Assembly (NCBI RefSeq): GCF_030253575.1 | Contig: NC_080562.1 | Location: forward strand, 40,463,852-40,527,851 | Length of the DNA: 64,000 nucleotides | Reading direction: 5' to 3' | Source: Rhododendron vialii | Lineage: Eukaryota; Streptophyta; Magnoliopsida; Ericales; Ericaceae | In this document: positions 45,809 to 57,499 of the stretch, piece after piece | How the letters are laid out: every line of letters begins with the position of its first letter | Numbering within the stretch: the stretch's first letter is position 1 | The notes under the pieces: generated by a model | Seen by the model: only the letters and a program-made list of their open reading frames with translations | Database searches by the model: none | What the model was told of the DNA's origin: nothing | Translations under genes and position numbers: made by a program

Positions 45809-48800
45809 ATGGAAGAAAAAGAAGAAAGAAGGGGGAAGGGAAAGGGGAAAGGGCTGAGCTACTGTGTAACTGGGGCAACAGGGTACATAGGTTCATGGCT
45901 GGTCAAGTCTCTCCTCCGAAAAGGCTACACGGTTCATGCCACGCTCCGTGATCCTGGTCTGTCTGTCTCCCTTCCCACCCATCCCCTTCTATTTCATTTG
46001 TTTTTAGATAACTTGGTATCAGCTCCAATGGACTTTTTTCCCATTTTTTCTACTGCCTTGAGAAGTAAAATTAATGGAGAAGTACTCTATTACTTCCTCA
46101 AACCAAAACATCAATGGTTGATTGGTGGGTTTGCTCTCCACGTAATTTGACCACGTTCGTTTTTTGGGCTTAAGCTGCAAGAAAGTGATTTCTTGTGATC
46201 TTTTAGTCTCGGCATGGATAGTCTGCCTTTGATCGGGACGGGAGGGGATTAGTCTGAATTGTGCGTACGCTGACACCCTGATTGTCGAACCGAAAGAAAA
46301 GAATGAGCAGAAGGCGGATTAGCTACGGCGATATAGGGAAGGGACACAGGGCTAGACTTGTGGGCAGGCCAATGGGCACACCCATTACATTAGCTGCCCG
46401 ATTGCGCCACTTTAAGAAACATGTTGTAGTTGCGGTCAAAATTATCAACCTTTGACCCAAGAAGACGGTTTGACTCACCAATTGGCTGAGGGCACGTGGC
46501 AGCAGGGCCGGCGCGATAGGAAAACTTTGGTCACCAATTGGCTAAGGGCACGTGGCAGCAAGGCCCGCGCGATAGGAAAACTTTGGTCAAATCTTGACCG
46601 AGAAAAGACGGTTGACCACCCAATTACAAAAGAACACATGTACAAATTTTGGAGAAGTATCTGCGGAAGATGTCCGCGGGGAGCAACCTCCGCAGGACAG
46701 AATCTTTAGCCCGCGGAAGTCCGCCAAAGCTAGCGGAAGGAAGACGAGCCCCACTACCAAGGCGGCCTCTGCAGCGGAAGACCGTGGATCGAGTCCCGCG
46801 AGTCGCTACGATTTCAGAATTACAAGAGAGGGACTCAATTAAAGAATCTCTAGAGTTCCATCCGGGCCATAAGGAAGGGCTCCGCAGCAAGAGAACAATC
46901 GTCGCGGGTCGCGACCTTGCTCCAACGGGAATGGGGGAGATTCTCGTGGCTTGGGAAGGAGGTTGCGTTGCGGGGATCCGGCTCTCCCGCGGGAAGAGTC
47001 CGCGAGAGACTGCGTTTTCCCCAAGACCCAGAGGTACAGTAGGGACATGCGTTGGGATTTTATAGGGACGCCGTCATGGGCCTGACCTAGGCCTAGGTGT
47101 CCTATAAATACCTTTGACATTCCCCCTAATTTGACAGTGCTGACTTTTTCTAGAGAGAGAAACTGGTGAGTACTGAATTTGAGAAAGGAGAACATTCTTC
47201 CCCCGAGAAAAGGTGATCTCATCCAGTCAATCTAGGAAAAGCCGGTCACTACCCCCGCAGAAGAAACAAGGGACACGCTGCCTTTGTCTCTTCTGTACCT
47301 CTTGCTCCTTCTCTCACCCCACAAGATTACTCCTCCTTTCTCCTCACTAATCATCAACCAATTGCACCTCTCCGGCTCACACGCAAGCACACCTCAGCGT
47401 AAACCCAACCTACGCATGCTAAAACATATGATAGCATTAACGATGTTTTGAGTTTCCCATTGCCCTTTAGATCCAGCCTGAGATAGAAGGTTAATGAGCA
47501 TTTGACAATCAGATTCGACAACCATTCTACTCAGATTCCAAGCATGAGCCATAGCAATAGCAACTCTGATCGGTCCACATACAGTGTTAATTCTTTTCTG
47601 TCCCCTGAAACTTTCCAGACCTTAGCATAAAACTGATTTATAGGCAAGCCATCTTTCTTATTAAGGAGTTGCATCATGGTTCCTACTTCCATAACAGTAA
47701 AAGCTGCATTTACCTCCGAACATTAGATTGCGGCCAATTATGTAGTGTTTGGGTCAAGAATTTGTGGAGAGAAAGGAAAATGTGAAATGAAAAGGCTGAA
47801 TTTTCTTGGCTTTCCAATTATTTTCTTTAACCTGTCATAATCCTACAACAAATCCCAAAGGGTTTTTACTTTCTGGGGAAAAACTAAACATCGTTCCATT
47901 TCTGCCATATCTTAAAAGAAACATTCCTGTATAGGAAATTAGCGTACTAAGTTACTAACCGCTTTTTAACAGTTACTCTCAAATTAGTTAATGAAAACAG
48001 GACCTGTCAGTATTATAATGCCATCTTTTTCCTTAATATTTGAGTTATCTGAAATGCCATCTGTGCTAAAATATCTTAGCAAAGGCGTTGCATCTGATAC
48101 CATTGTGGAGTGGCGGTGACCGCTTGAGAGTGTTCAGAGCTAATCTGCAAGAAGAAGGAAGCTTTGATGAGGCAGTGAAAGGCTGCAGCGGTGTATTCCA
48201 TGTTGCAGCTTCAATGGAGTTTGAAGTTCCAGCAAATGAGGACATTGGTATTACATACTTCTACTATCTTCAACTTCTTGAGCTTGTTAGACCAGCTTGA
48301 ACAGATGATAATTGGAAACAAAACTCTATTATTTGTAGGATTCTTATGAAGTTATCTATCAGAATGACATGACAGTGGCATTTCCGCATTTGTAAGCCAC
48401 CCATACAGAGACTTTGGTTTTCGTGAAATTTGCGTAATTATAAGCCACCCGCACAATTTTTAATGACAATGACATGACACTCTTTTGATGTTCTGAGCTT
48501 TATAAATAGCAGGAATGATGTGATTCTTAACTGTAATTCTTGGCTAGAATGATGTGACAGTCGTTCAGTAACTTCAAGACATCTAGATGGAAATTTTGCT
48601 CTAAAATGATGAAGTCAAGAGTAGTGACATCACTCCGAATTGATTTGCTTATATTTGTATGGCATTACTGAGATGGAAATGTTTCACACTTGGTTTTCTT
48701 TTGCAAATTTGAAGATAGTTATGCCCGTGCAAACTTCATTGAGCCTGCAATCAGTGGAACCTTAAACCTTCTCAAATCATGTTCAAAAACAGAATCTGTG

Positions 48801-50084
48801 AAGAGGGTTGTCTTCACATCATCCATCAGTACCTTGACTGCCAAAGATAGCTCTGGAAATTGGAGAAACGTTGTCGATGAATCATGTCAGACTCCTGTTG
48901 ATCATGTCTGGAAAACAAAAGCTAGCGGCTGGGTAATAATGCCTTCCCTTCCCTTTCTCATTTTCTATCCTCTTACAATTGCCCTGACTTTTAGTTCTCT
49001 GATATTAGAAGACTCGTGTCTTTTGTAGATTTATGTACTTTCAAAACTTCTAACAGAGGAGGCAGCATTCCAATTTGCAAAACAGAACAAAGTTGATCTT
49101 GTATCAGTCATAACCACTACTGTAGCCGGTTCATTCCTCACTAAAACGGTTCCCGCAAGCGTTCGAGTTCTCTTGTCACCAATAACAGGTGATCATGCTT
49201 TCATCTATGTTCAATGTTGTTGCATTGAACAATACATACAATAGCATCATGTTCATGGTCAATTTGAAAACATGGCTGTCATTGTTGGTAAAGTTGTAGT
49301 AAAATTAATTCACGACATATAGCCAATAGAATTCTTGTGGAAGAATAACCGAAAAACGTCCATATCCTGCAGCTCCTACTCATTCCCAGTATCCTAACTT
49401 ACCCCTAAATTGATCCAAAGAGTGAGAGTCCCAATTATATTCAGGCTGATGTTCTTTACATCTAAATGTTGTTCTTTCCACCATTCATGAAAGATAATTG
49501 GTTAAAAAACGGATCCTGAATGAAGCATTAACATTTTCCATAGCCTGCAATTAATGGAATTCATGCTATGTTTGTGCACAGGTGACCCTATGTTCTCTAA
49601 CATTTTGATTTGGGTACGCACAGGTGACCCTATGTTCTCTTCAATCTTATCTGCTGTGAATTCAAGAATGGGTTCAATTGCTTTAGTTCATGTCGAAGAT
49701 ATATGCAGTGCCCACATGTTCCTCATGGAGCATGCTAGAGCAGAAGGTCGATACATTTGCTCCGCCCGCAGCTGTGTAATGTGTGAACTGGTTGATCATC
49801 TAGCTAAAGAATATCCTTTCTCGAATTTGCAGAGGTACTTCTTTCTATGAAATTGGGGGTACTGATGTAAAAAATCAAATAATGTTTTTAGTTATATCTC
49901 TTTCTCTATTTTCAGGTGTGCACTTGTAGAGGAAGAACATGGTTCTGTCCCGTCGGAGATTTCCTCAAAGAAGTTAAGAGATTTGGGCTTCAGTTTCAAG
50001 TATGGCTTGGAAGATATAATGAACCATACTGTAAATTCTTCTGTAGATTGTGGCTTCCTATACCCTAATGTAAAGCTAGACTGA
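45809..50084 (+). CDS. NADP-dependent reductase of the DFR/anthocyanidin-reductase family
   Basis: Exons 45809..45956, 48080..48247, 48715..48932, 49029..49188, 49624..49834 and 49916..50084 join in frame to 357 aa, an extended short-chain dehydrogenase. The NADP-binding loop is TGATGYIG (21-28); the catalytic residues are S141/S142 (FTSSIS), Y180 and K184 (YVLSK). The exon pattern (six exons, phases 1/1/0/1/2) is that of dihydroflavonol reductase-like genes. Members reduce dihydroflavonols, anthocyanidins or related carbonyls in the cytosol; the substrate here is not known, as the sequence is closer to the uncharacterised anthocyanidin-reductase-like branch than to true DFR. Intron 1 (2.1 kb) holds transposon debris. 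Exon 5 has a duplicated acceptor; starting it at 49582 would give an in-frame 371-aa form with 14 extra residues. Confidence 0.9.
46240..47410. mobile_element. GC-rich transposon-derived insert in intron 1
   Basis: This stretch is much richer in GC than its surroundings. It carries two tandem 56-bp units (46477-46532 and 46533-46588), each with the G-box GGCACGTGGCAG, and a TATA-like TCCTATAAATACC at about 47100 followed by a leader-like region. These are LTR-like features, but no paired LTR or target duplication was found. The open frames here (46649-47065 and 46839-47222) show no domain. Confidence 0.4.
47428..47570 (-). pseudogene. RNase H-like (RVT_3) retroelement fragment
   Basis: On the minus strand one frame reads [20 protein letters not shown] followed by QMLINLLSQ, the conserved helix and VESD of the plant RVT_3 RNase H family. 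Adjacent sequence is frameshifted. It is a retroelement remnant inside intron 1 of the reductase gene. Confidence 0.65.
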
Positions 50085-50809
50085 CTATTTAGACACAGAA
50101 TGAAACAATTATCAGAAACATGAAGCAAAAAATACAACAAAATCCAGGATTTGCAACTTGTTTGAAGTTCTGTACTCAATTACCACCTTGGGAAAATTTT
50201 AGCCTTGTTGTCAGTTGTGGAACACACTAAATTTCTGTCCCTCATCAAATTTTTCGGTCACGAGCCTTAATCTAGGGATCCTAACCATTTTGTTCTGCCT
50301 GGAACCATTTTTCCAATACGTGGTTCTCTCACTCACTCATTTTCGCTTTCATGCAATTTTTTTGCGTAAGCACTTCATGATAAAAGCTGTTTTGGTCAAG
50401 GAGCTACACGATTGAAACTTAATTTGCCATGGAGCATTTTGGAGCTGGGATCAGTGTAAATGCCAGTGCCATTGTTTTCTTCTTCTTCTTTTTAGAATTG
50501 GTAATATGGGCTATTGTTTCTAATACATAGGAAATCATTAGCAGTGATTATATTGTACTACTACTACTGCTGGAGTATATGCCTTCTAAATTTAATTTGA
50601 TAACCTATATAGGTGAATATAATAGATACAAGTTAATGAACATATACAATAGATGAAACTCTGTCCAAAATCATAACTTTTCAAGAAAACTATTTGCCTA
50701 TTAGTACTAACACTATGTCCAATTAACACAATTTAGGAAAATCCAGGACCCAAAGCCACAAAGCAAATTAAAGTCAAAAGCAAGAACAAAAGGGTATCTT
50801 CCCAATTGA
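50085..50809. other. Reductase 3' flank
   Basis: Presumed 3' UTR followed by AT-rich DNA. No other feature recognised. Confidence 0.55.
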
Positions 50810-50988
50810 AAGATTCACCTCCATTGAGCCAAAGAACCAGGGGCTAAGAAGAACGTTCATTAAACAGCCTCAACAAACCCATAGAACAGGGCCCTCCCAA
50901 ATTCCTCATTGACTGTGACGTAGCCAGAGTAGTGTGCAAAACTCGCATTGAAAGCTTTCCCAGGAAGCTCTGTACTCTGAAGAAAAAC
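50810..50988 (-). pseudogene. Serine carboxypeptidase-like remnant
   Basis: On the minus strand the frame reads [20 protein letters not shown], then [20 protein letters not shown], then after a stop and a few codons PLVLWLNGG. This is the N-terminal signature of plant serine carboxypeptidase-like proteins (LPGQ, HYSGYV, ALFYWFVEA, PLVLWLNGGPGCSS). The block ends before the catalytic Ser motif and an in-frame stop follows EAV. No further exons were recognised on either side, so it is a gene fragment. Confidence 0.75.
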
Positions 50989-51419
50989 TAGAGCTACAGT
51001 TGTCCATATAGAATGATCCTTGTACAGAATCTACGAGCGTCGCCGTTTCCAGTAAAATGGTTTTGATACAGTGTTGCCAAATTTATTTTCAGAAAAACAA
51101 ATTCATTCTTATCGTCTACGATCCTATGTTTATAGGAATTTGATTCAAATAATCTTTAACATGGTTTATGATCTTGACAAGATCTGAAACATGAACGATT
51201 TCGATTGTAGAAAAAAACCAGAATCAACTCACAATTTGACAAATTCTCGTTTTCAAATGACTTGGCAGGTTGAAGACGTGAAGTTTTGCGAGTATGGCGA
51301 CGTCGTTTTGGAGAAACCTCCTGTGGTCGAAGCCGTTTTGACAAAGGCTCACGTCTGTCATATAGTAGGAATTTCTGTGAGTGCCAACGTTCAAAAAAAA
51401 AAAAACGAACACCAATCGT

Positions 51420-51499
<80 letters not shown>

Positions 51500-52007
51500 A
51501 ATATATATTTATATGCATACTGTATTTCATTAAATCCGCATTCAATCAATCCTCTGCAAACTGATTATGACATCACATTTTCAAGTATGCAAAAGCTCAA
51601 GTTTTGACCAAATTGTATTTCACTAAATCTTCGTTCAAATTATGCTTTTGATTTCATCATTTTATGTAACAAGCAAATAAAATGGGTAGGAGGAAGTGTC
51701 ATTATCCCTTTCTATAGATTTACCTCTATGGAATATCTCGAGTGTACATTGGATAAGTTTATGGTATAGGTGAATTTGGAAGTGTTATTGCCCTATATTA
51801 ATTAGCTGCTGGATCTTTGGCTATGGTCGGTTCTTTTAGAATAAAGCCCGATTCTAATTTCAGAAGGTTTCATATCATAAGCTGTTATAGTGCTATGTCA
51901 TTTGAGTTCGTTCAAAAATGCTAGGCACGCATCAAGATTATCTCAACTTTTTGAAGTATTCCTAACATACATATCTTTTCATATTCTCAACTACTATAAG
52001 AAACTGA
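50989..52007. other. Intergenic DNA with a (CT)n microsatellite
   Basis: A pure CT run spans 51421-51494 (about 37 repeats). The open frames at 51156-51607 exist because CT repeats have no stop codons. The non-repeat part (51190-51400) shows no recognised domain. Confidence 0.6.
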
Positions 52008-52017
52008 GTTCATTATT

Positions 52018-52841
52018 GGCTTTTTTGCCTTTTTGGTCCCTAAAGTATTAGCGAGTTGTCAATTTCGTCCCCAATGTATGAATTTAGTCAATTTGGTCCC
52101 CAACGTTTAAAATGTGTGCCAAAATGGTCCTCCTCCCCTAACAGCGTTTGCCTCTTCCGTCAAAAGGGGGGCATGAATGGTATTTCACCCCTATACACAT
52201 TTCCTTCTCATGGAGAGCTTTTTCCTATCAAATGTCATCCCCCACCTCTTATATAGATTGTAACACTCAAAAGAAAACACAGAGAGAGAGAGATTTTGTT
52301 TACTCGTGATTTTTTTGTCGACTTATTTATTTTGTCCTTGTTCAAAAAAAAATTGCATCTATTAGTTTTTTGTCGATTTTTTAAGGATTATTGCTTCTTC
52401 ATGACAAGAGGAATTTGAAAAGTAAAAAAAATTACAATCAAACCCAATCTTTTTTTAATAAAGACAAAAGAAAAACCGATAAGCCAATTTTTTCTTCTTT
52501 ATTAAAAAAATAGATTTTGATCTTAATTTTTTACTTTTTAGATTATTCTCGTCATGAAGAAGCAACATTCTCGAAAAATAGACTAAAAACTAACAAATGC
52601 AATTTTTTGTCCAAAAAAATAAGCCGTTTGTCTTATAATGCCAAACTAGGCATAAGTTACGTGTAAAGGGGGTGAAATACCATTCATGCCCCCCTTCTGA
52701 CGGAAGAGGCAAACGCCGTTGGGGAGGAGGACCATTTTGGCACACATTTGAAACATTGGGGACTAAATTGGCTAAATTCATGCATTGGGGACCAAATTGA
52801 CAACTTACTAATACTTTGGAAACTAAAAAGGCAAAAAGGGG
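52018..52841. mobile_element. Large foldback MITE, Mutator-like target duplication
   Basis: 824 bp flanked by GTTCATTATT at 52008-52017 and 52842-52851. The outer arms (about 180 bp, 52018-52199 and 52660-52841) pair through TTTTTGCCTTTTTGGTCCC, TTTGCCTCTTCCGTC and ATGAATGGTATTTCACCCC and their complements. Inner arms (about 52340-52430 and 52530-52625) also pair (TTGCTTCTTCATGAC). Almost the whole element is self-complementary. It has no coding capacity. Confidence 0.85.
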
Positions 52842-52851
52842 GTTCATTATT

Positions 52852-53332
52852 CGTCTTTCATAGCAATGAGAGAACCTTCGTTAGAATGAGGATTAAGAGC
52901 GGAAATGTCAAGCGATGATTGAGAACGGGGGTAGAAAGTCCTGCTGGATGATTATGTGACCTAGATTTTAACCATCTGATTTCAATTGTGCAGGTTAAGG
53001 CTTGTTAGTTGTTGCCTTCCACGAGAAAATAACATTGATTGCTATGGTTGACAAACAAAACAGTCATTAATATGCTTTCTCTTCACTTCAATGTGTCTCA
53101 AGCGTATGAAGACTTGAATCCGTAAATTCCGGCACCAAACTAATTCATAATTTCAATTTTCTCGTCAAGAGACATCAACCAACTACACCTTCGCACATTT
53201 CAATGATCTAATTATTGTTAATACAGCAGCTATGACATCCCTCTTTGACAAGTTCTATGATTTCTGTACATGCAGTTTAGATATGCTCTAAACTTGGCCC
53301 GACGGCTAGATAAGACTATAACGAAATCACTC
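52852..53332. other. Intergenic DNA
   Basis: No gene, RNA or element was recognised. Confidence 0.55.
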
Positions 53333-53434
53333 TCTCTAACAAACCCGACGGTTATGTAGCTAGTAGCTACATTTTGGGTACAATGAGATTGTGGGTTCAA
53401 TTCCTATGGAGAGGTGCCCAAAAAAAAAAAAAAA
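53333..53434 (+). mobile_element. Possible tRNA-like SINE fragment
   Basis: A B-box-like GGTTCAATTCC (about 53394-53404) is preceded by TTTGGGTACAATGAG and by TGTAGCTAGTAGCTAC, as in a decayed tRNA body, and followed by a poly-A run. No target duplication was seen. Confidence 0.4.
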
Positions 53435-55581
53435 CCTATGGTGATGAAGATGATGTCAGGTTGGGTAGGGGTTTTGGGTGGTATAAATTCTTCTGACTTG
53501 TGACCCTAAAATGATTACTGTTCTACATCTTTATTTCCACGACGTAGAGATTGGTGCGTGGCATCCGATATTCAGGCTTCTTCGACAAAACTTAAAATTT
53601 TACACAACTTGATTCTACAAATCAAAATCTAAATCAAAATGCATCAAAATTAGCTTTTAATTAAGCAGTTTTAAAGCTATTTTTTGACACCAGAAATCAG
53701 AAACAGAAGCTGACAGAAAATGTTTGAGCAGCCAATATCGAAAATCACCCAACTCCAAAGCTCTGCGATTCTATACTACCATCCAACCTCTAGATGGTTC
53801 ACGATTGGTTTCCCCTATTGTCTAAACGGGCTGAAGCTCACAAAAAAACAGATTTCGAGACATGTCATTCAAAAATTGGTAGTTCTCTTGATGGGTTCTT
53901 ACTTCTTATCTTAGTACACTACAATTCAGCAAATTAAAATAAGTCAGAGAGCTCAGCAATTTAGCATCTTCACCAGATGAAGGGTCTGAATCCCAGCATT
54001 TAAGAATACCAGCATCTAAACTAAGTGAATGCCAGCTGCACACATATCTTCTCTTGTGCTCATCTGCTCCCAGGCTGCTCCTACCCAGCATTTAAGGATA
54101 CCAACTGTTTGTACTCTATTCAATCTTGTGGATTCAAAAGAGCCATTGTGGACCATTTACTTTTATCTATGAGTTGTTGGTTCCTACCAGAGTCCTGGGA
54201 CTTCAAAAGCTATGCCGAAATTGTGCAGCAGTAAGGAAATGTTTATCATACCCATAAAGATGCTTTCAAGACCCTTCCAAAAGAACCTATGGAAATTACC
54301 ATTTTGAAATCCTAAGGAAAGAGATGGGGTCCCCATTCCCTAACCCTCTTTTCTACTTTGCCGGCGTGATGGGTCCCTGACCTTATCTTAAATGGTTGTT
54401 GCATCCAGACCCAAGAAGATCACAATCTCCTAAGGAAAATCAAACCCAACAGCTGAATTTTAGGACTGGAAGGAATTGGGGTACTCCGACATGTGGACGA
54501 CACCTACGGCTGGTGCAGCTGTTTGACACTTCTACTGTGACGAAGAAGACAGATAAAATTACATCAGAGTTGCAGTATCACTATAGCATTGAAAGTAATA
54601 TGACTTGATGTACAGTATTATCATATTCCACACTCGAACTGCATAGCACAGCGGAAATTCTAGTCGAGGAGGGGAAGGGTAGAGACAAGTTTTTGTGCCC
54701 AGACAAATAGCACGAGACATGTAATTCTTGATCTTTGTCTGCTAGCACTAAACTTTTTGCGAAACATAAACATCAAACTAAGGACCACATGCCCTTATCA
54801 CACTAAATGATCCATGTGGAGGAATATTCATTAGTGTTTACGTAACCATCCTAAAGTGCAGATATATGCCCATGATGGTTCCATCATCACAGAAATTTTT
54901 GTGAACCTCCTCCAAATCACATGGAAACCAAGTTGATAGCATAATTTCTAATCCATCATTCTACAGAAGCATGTGGGTATGACACTGTCTTGCTTGTTGA
55001 AGATTTCTAAGCACACAGTTGCCATTATTGCTTTGTTTTATGCAGCAGCTGAAGTTCGAGGTTTAAGGGCAAACTTGACCATATAAGCAACTAGCTCATA
55101 ACTAAACGGGCTATAGCCCACAAGAACACAGATTTCGAGACAAATCATTCTCCTCGCATACATCAACTAACAGTCCATTTAGCGGAAACAGATTCTCCAA
55201 AGTCCTTGAGCTATAGACAAACTTTTTAGGAGAAACTAAGCTTGAGGTAACCCAATTCGTTCAGATGTAATTCCCTACTTAACAATCACCTCGCATAATA
55301 TGAAAACTAAGATATTGTTACTTGTAAAACACAGCTCCACACATGGTCAAGAGAATATACAGATCCTCCACGCAGAACAAAAGGAATGTACAGATTTTTC
55401 TGAGTATCTGATTTACCAATACAAATTACTAATCATGTAAAACACAGATACCATAAGCATGGAGTAGCACTGTAGCACAGATATTGATCTATGAGCAAGA
55501 AAAGAGATTTCTAGCATAGGAAACCCCCAAAAAATGACTCACACCTACTTCATAAGAGTAACTCAAGCATTTCTTTTGATT
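53435..55581. other. Intergenic DNA
   Basis: No gene recognised; short frames at 53720-54608 show no domain. A stretch near 53824 (AAACGGGCTGAAGCTCACAA, then ACAGATTTCGAGACA) recurs at about 55103, a dispersed direct repeat. The last few hundred bases before 55582 probably include the 3' UTR of the zinc-finger gene. Confidence 0.55.
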
Positions 55582-57433
55582 TTAGGGTTTGCAGATAACC
55601 ACAAAGCAAGGGAGGAGAGCTTTAGGATTGAGCAAATAAAGCTCCTCAATATTTGAATAAAGACCCACTTTCCCAGCCAACGAATCGAACCCCGATTGGC
55701 CGGCCATTTCTTGTATGTTCTCCAGCGGCCTATGAACCCTTCCTGCAATGACTCTGCATACTATCAAAGCTTTCTTCACAGATGGATCATCACCGTACAT
55801 TTCAATAGCTTCAAAAGCTCTCGCACTTGTAGAAGTGGTGAAAACACCTATTCCACCTTTGCTTTCCTTTTTGGTGGAAAACCCATTCCTTATTATTTGA
55901 CAAACACAGCATTTTTCAGACACACAGAGGCTGGAGGAGCCATGGATGCCGAGAGAGCAAGCCACGGTTGTCCCATAGAACCTCAAGAGCTCATTCCCAT
56001 CGGCTAAGCACCGCGGGTGTTTCTTGGGGAGTTTGCTAGCTTTGGTTTTAACCGTTTCTCGATACTCTTCAAACCGGGCCAGAGTCTTCTGCATGTTGTG
56101 AACTTTCAAAACCCTCTCGATTCGACCCCATTGATTCTCCGATTTCTGCCAGCTTGTCCGGCAGATTATTTCGACGATTTTCCTTGACGAATCGCCCTCC
56201 ACTAGTTCAGTAACTGCACAATAGAGCATTGAGTGAGCTGGTGACAAAACTCCAAATTTCAGAGGAATTATAAATTTGTGGAAACCAATTTCTAAGATTG
56301 CTGAATTTAACGATATCAAGAAATTGGCCAATTGGGTATATAAACTTAATAATATGTGGATATTCTTAGCATTTGAACAAATATGGAGGTTGAAATGTCA
56401 AAATCTTTCACCAAAGGATAACGAATGCCTAGTAAAACAAAACAAACCTAGCCTCAAGTCCCGATCAATTAGGGTAGGCTACTTGAACAAGGATAGCAAA
56501 TGCCTAGTAGTGCCTTAAAATGAAGGCAAAATTGCAAGGGAATCAGGATATGGGATTCAAGCAAACAGCAGATAAAGAAAGAAACTTTGTCATCAGAGTA
56601 AGATAAACAACTGACATTGATCCAAAAAGTTCACGTTTTCATAATTCACACTCGTCTTTTTGGATTTGCAGTGAAGTGCACTATTTTCTTTGCGAAAAAA
56701 CAATAACCCATTTTGACTTTTGATATCAGGGAACATAATCAAAAAATCCAGAAGTGACAACAAGCAGAAGATTACTACCAGCATGCTTAGACAGATGATG
56801 GGCCTCAAGAGCTTGCCACTTCCCAAACTGTTCTCCACACTTGTGGCATGTCACAGCTGATGGCCCATTTGCATCTACTCCCAATGTACCCTTAGGGTTT
56901 GAGAAATTCCCACCAGAAATACCAGAACCCCCAAATCCAGACCCTGCCCTCTCTGACCAAGGAGAAGCATTAGTACTCTTTCTTTGAGTATTGGAAGCCC
57001 TAAGTGAAGGATTGAAGTAGTGCATTGTAGGGTGCCCTCCAGGGCCAGGTGTGCCAGGCCTTAAAGTACCTACAAATGTTGATCCACCTCCACCACTCTC
57101 TCCGCCGCCGCCGCTTAACCCTTCTTGGAAACTCCCAAAGCCAGTGATTTTGAGCTCACACCTTGAATTACTCAAAATCACTTCATGGGTTATTGGGTTG
57201 AGGAACTCATTGCTCCCTATGGATCTTGGACTACAACTTGGGGGCTTCTCCAAGTGCCTTTTGCTCCCATGAATCACGTCCTTGAGGTTTGCTATGGACC
57301 TTGAACAGCCAGACCTAGCTACTTTTCTAGTCAAGATTGTGCTCAAGTGTTTCTTGGCCTTAGGATCATGGACATCTGACGGCTCCGATTTGCAGTGCAA
57401 TGATCTCTTCAAATTCAACCAAACTGTTGGCAT
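55582..57433 (-). CDS. Single C2H2 zinc-finger protein, plant-specific family
   Basis: Exons 57433..56779 and 56213..55582 join in phase 1 to 428 aa; the 565-bp intron runs from GTAGTA to TGTGCAG. The start MPTVWLNLKRSLHCKSEPSD is preceded by a CT/GA repeat. A Gly-rich linker (about 105-120) is followed by GTLRPGTPGPGGHPTMHYF (about 122-140). One zinc finger is CHKCGEQFGKWQALEAHHLSKH (C196, C199, H212/H213, H217), interrupted by the intron directly after its last His. The C-terminal half (KLPKKHPRCLADGNELLRFY, GGIGVFTTSTSARAFEAIE, CRVIAGRVHRPLENIQEMAG, ending ALLPCFVVICKP) is highly conserved in land plants and resembles a PARP-like fold in layout, but I claim no activity. Probable nuclear DNA-binding protein of unknown target. 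No damage seen. Confidence 0.92.
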
Positions 57434-57434
57434 G

Positions 57435-57435
<1 letters not shown>

Positions 57436-57494
<59 letters not shown>
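57436..57494. repeat. (CT)n microsatellite next to the zinc-finger start codon
   Basis: A run of CT (GA on the coding strand) lies immediately upstream of the ATG, within the 5' UTR. The coding frame stays open through it to an ATG at 57499, which would add 22 residues, mostly Arg-Glu repeats. Confidence 0.95.
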
Positions 57495-57498
<4 letters not shown>

Positions 57499-57499
57499 C

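Noticed and set aside
46649-47222. Open frames of 127-138 aa on both strands
   Set aside because: They are open because the insert is GC-rich; no domain, and they lie inside an intron.
51156-51607. Ser-Leu and Arg-Glu repeat frames
   Set aside because: CT/GA repeats lack stops; the flanks show no recognisable protein.
56214-56331. Upstream part of the 249-aa frame as the start of a separate gene
   Set aside because: The acceptor at 56214 and phase match to 56779 show this is intron; the real start is in the zinc-finger exon.
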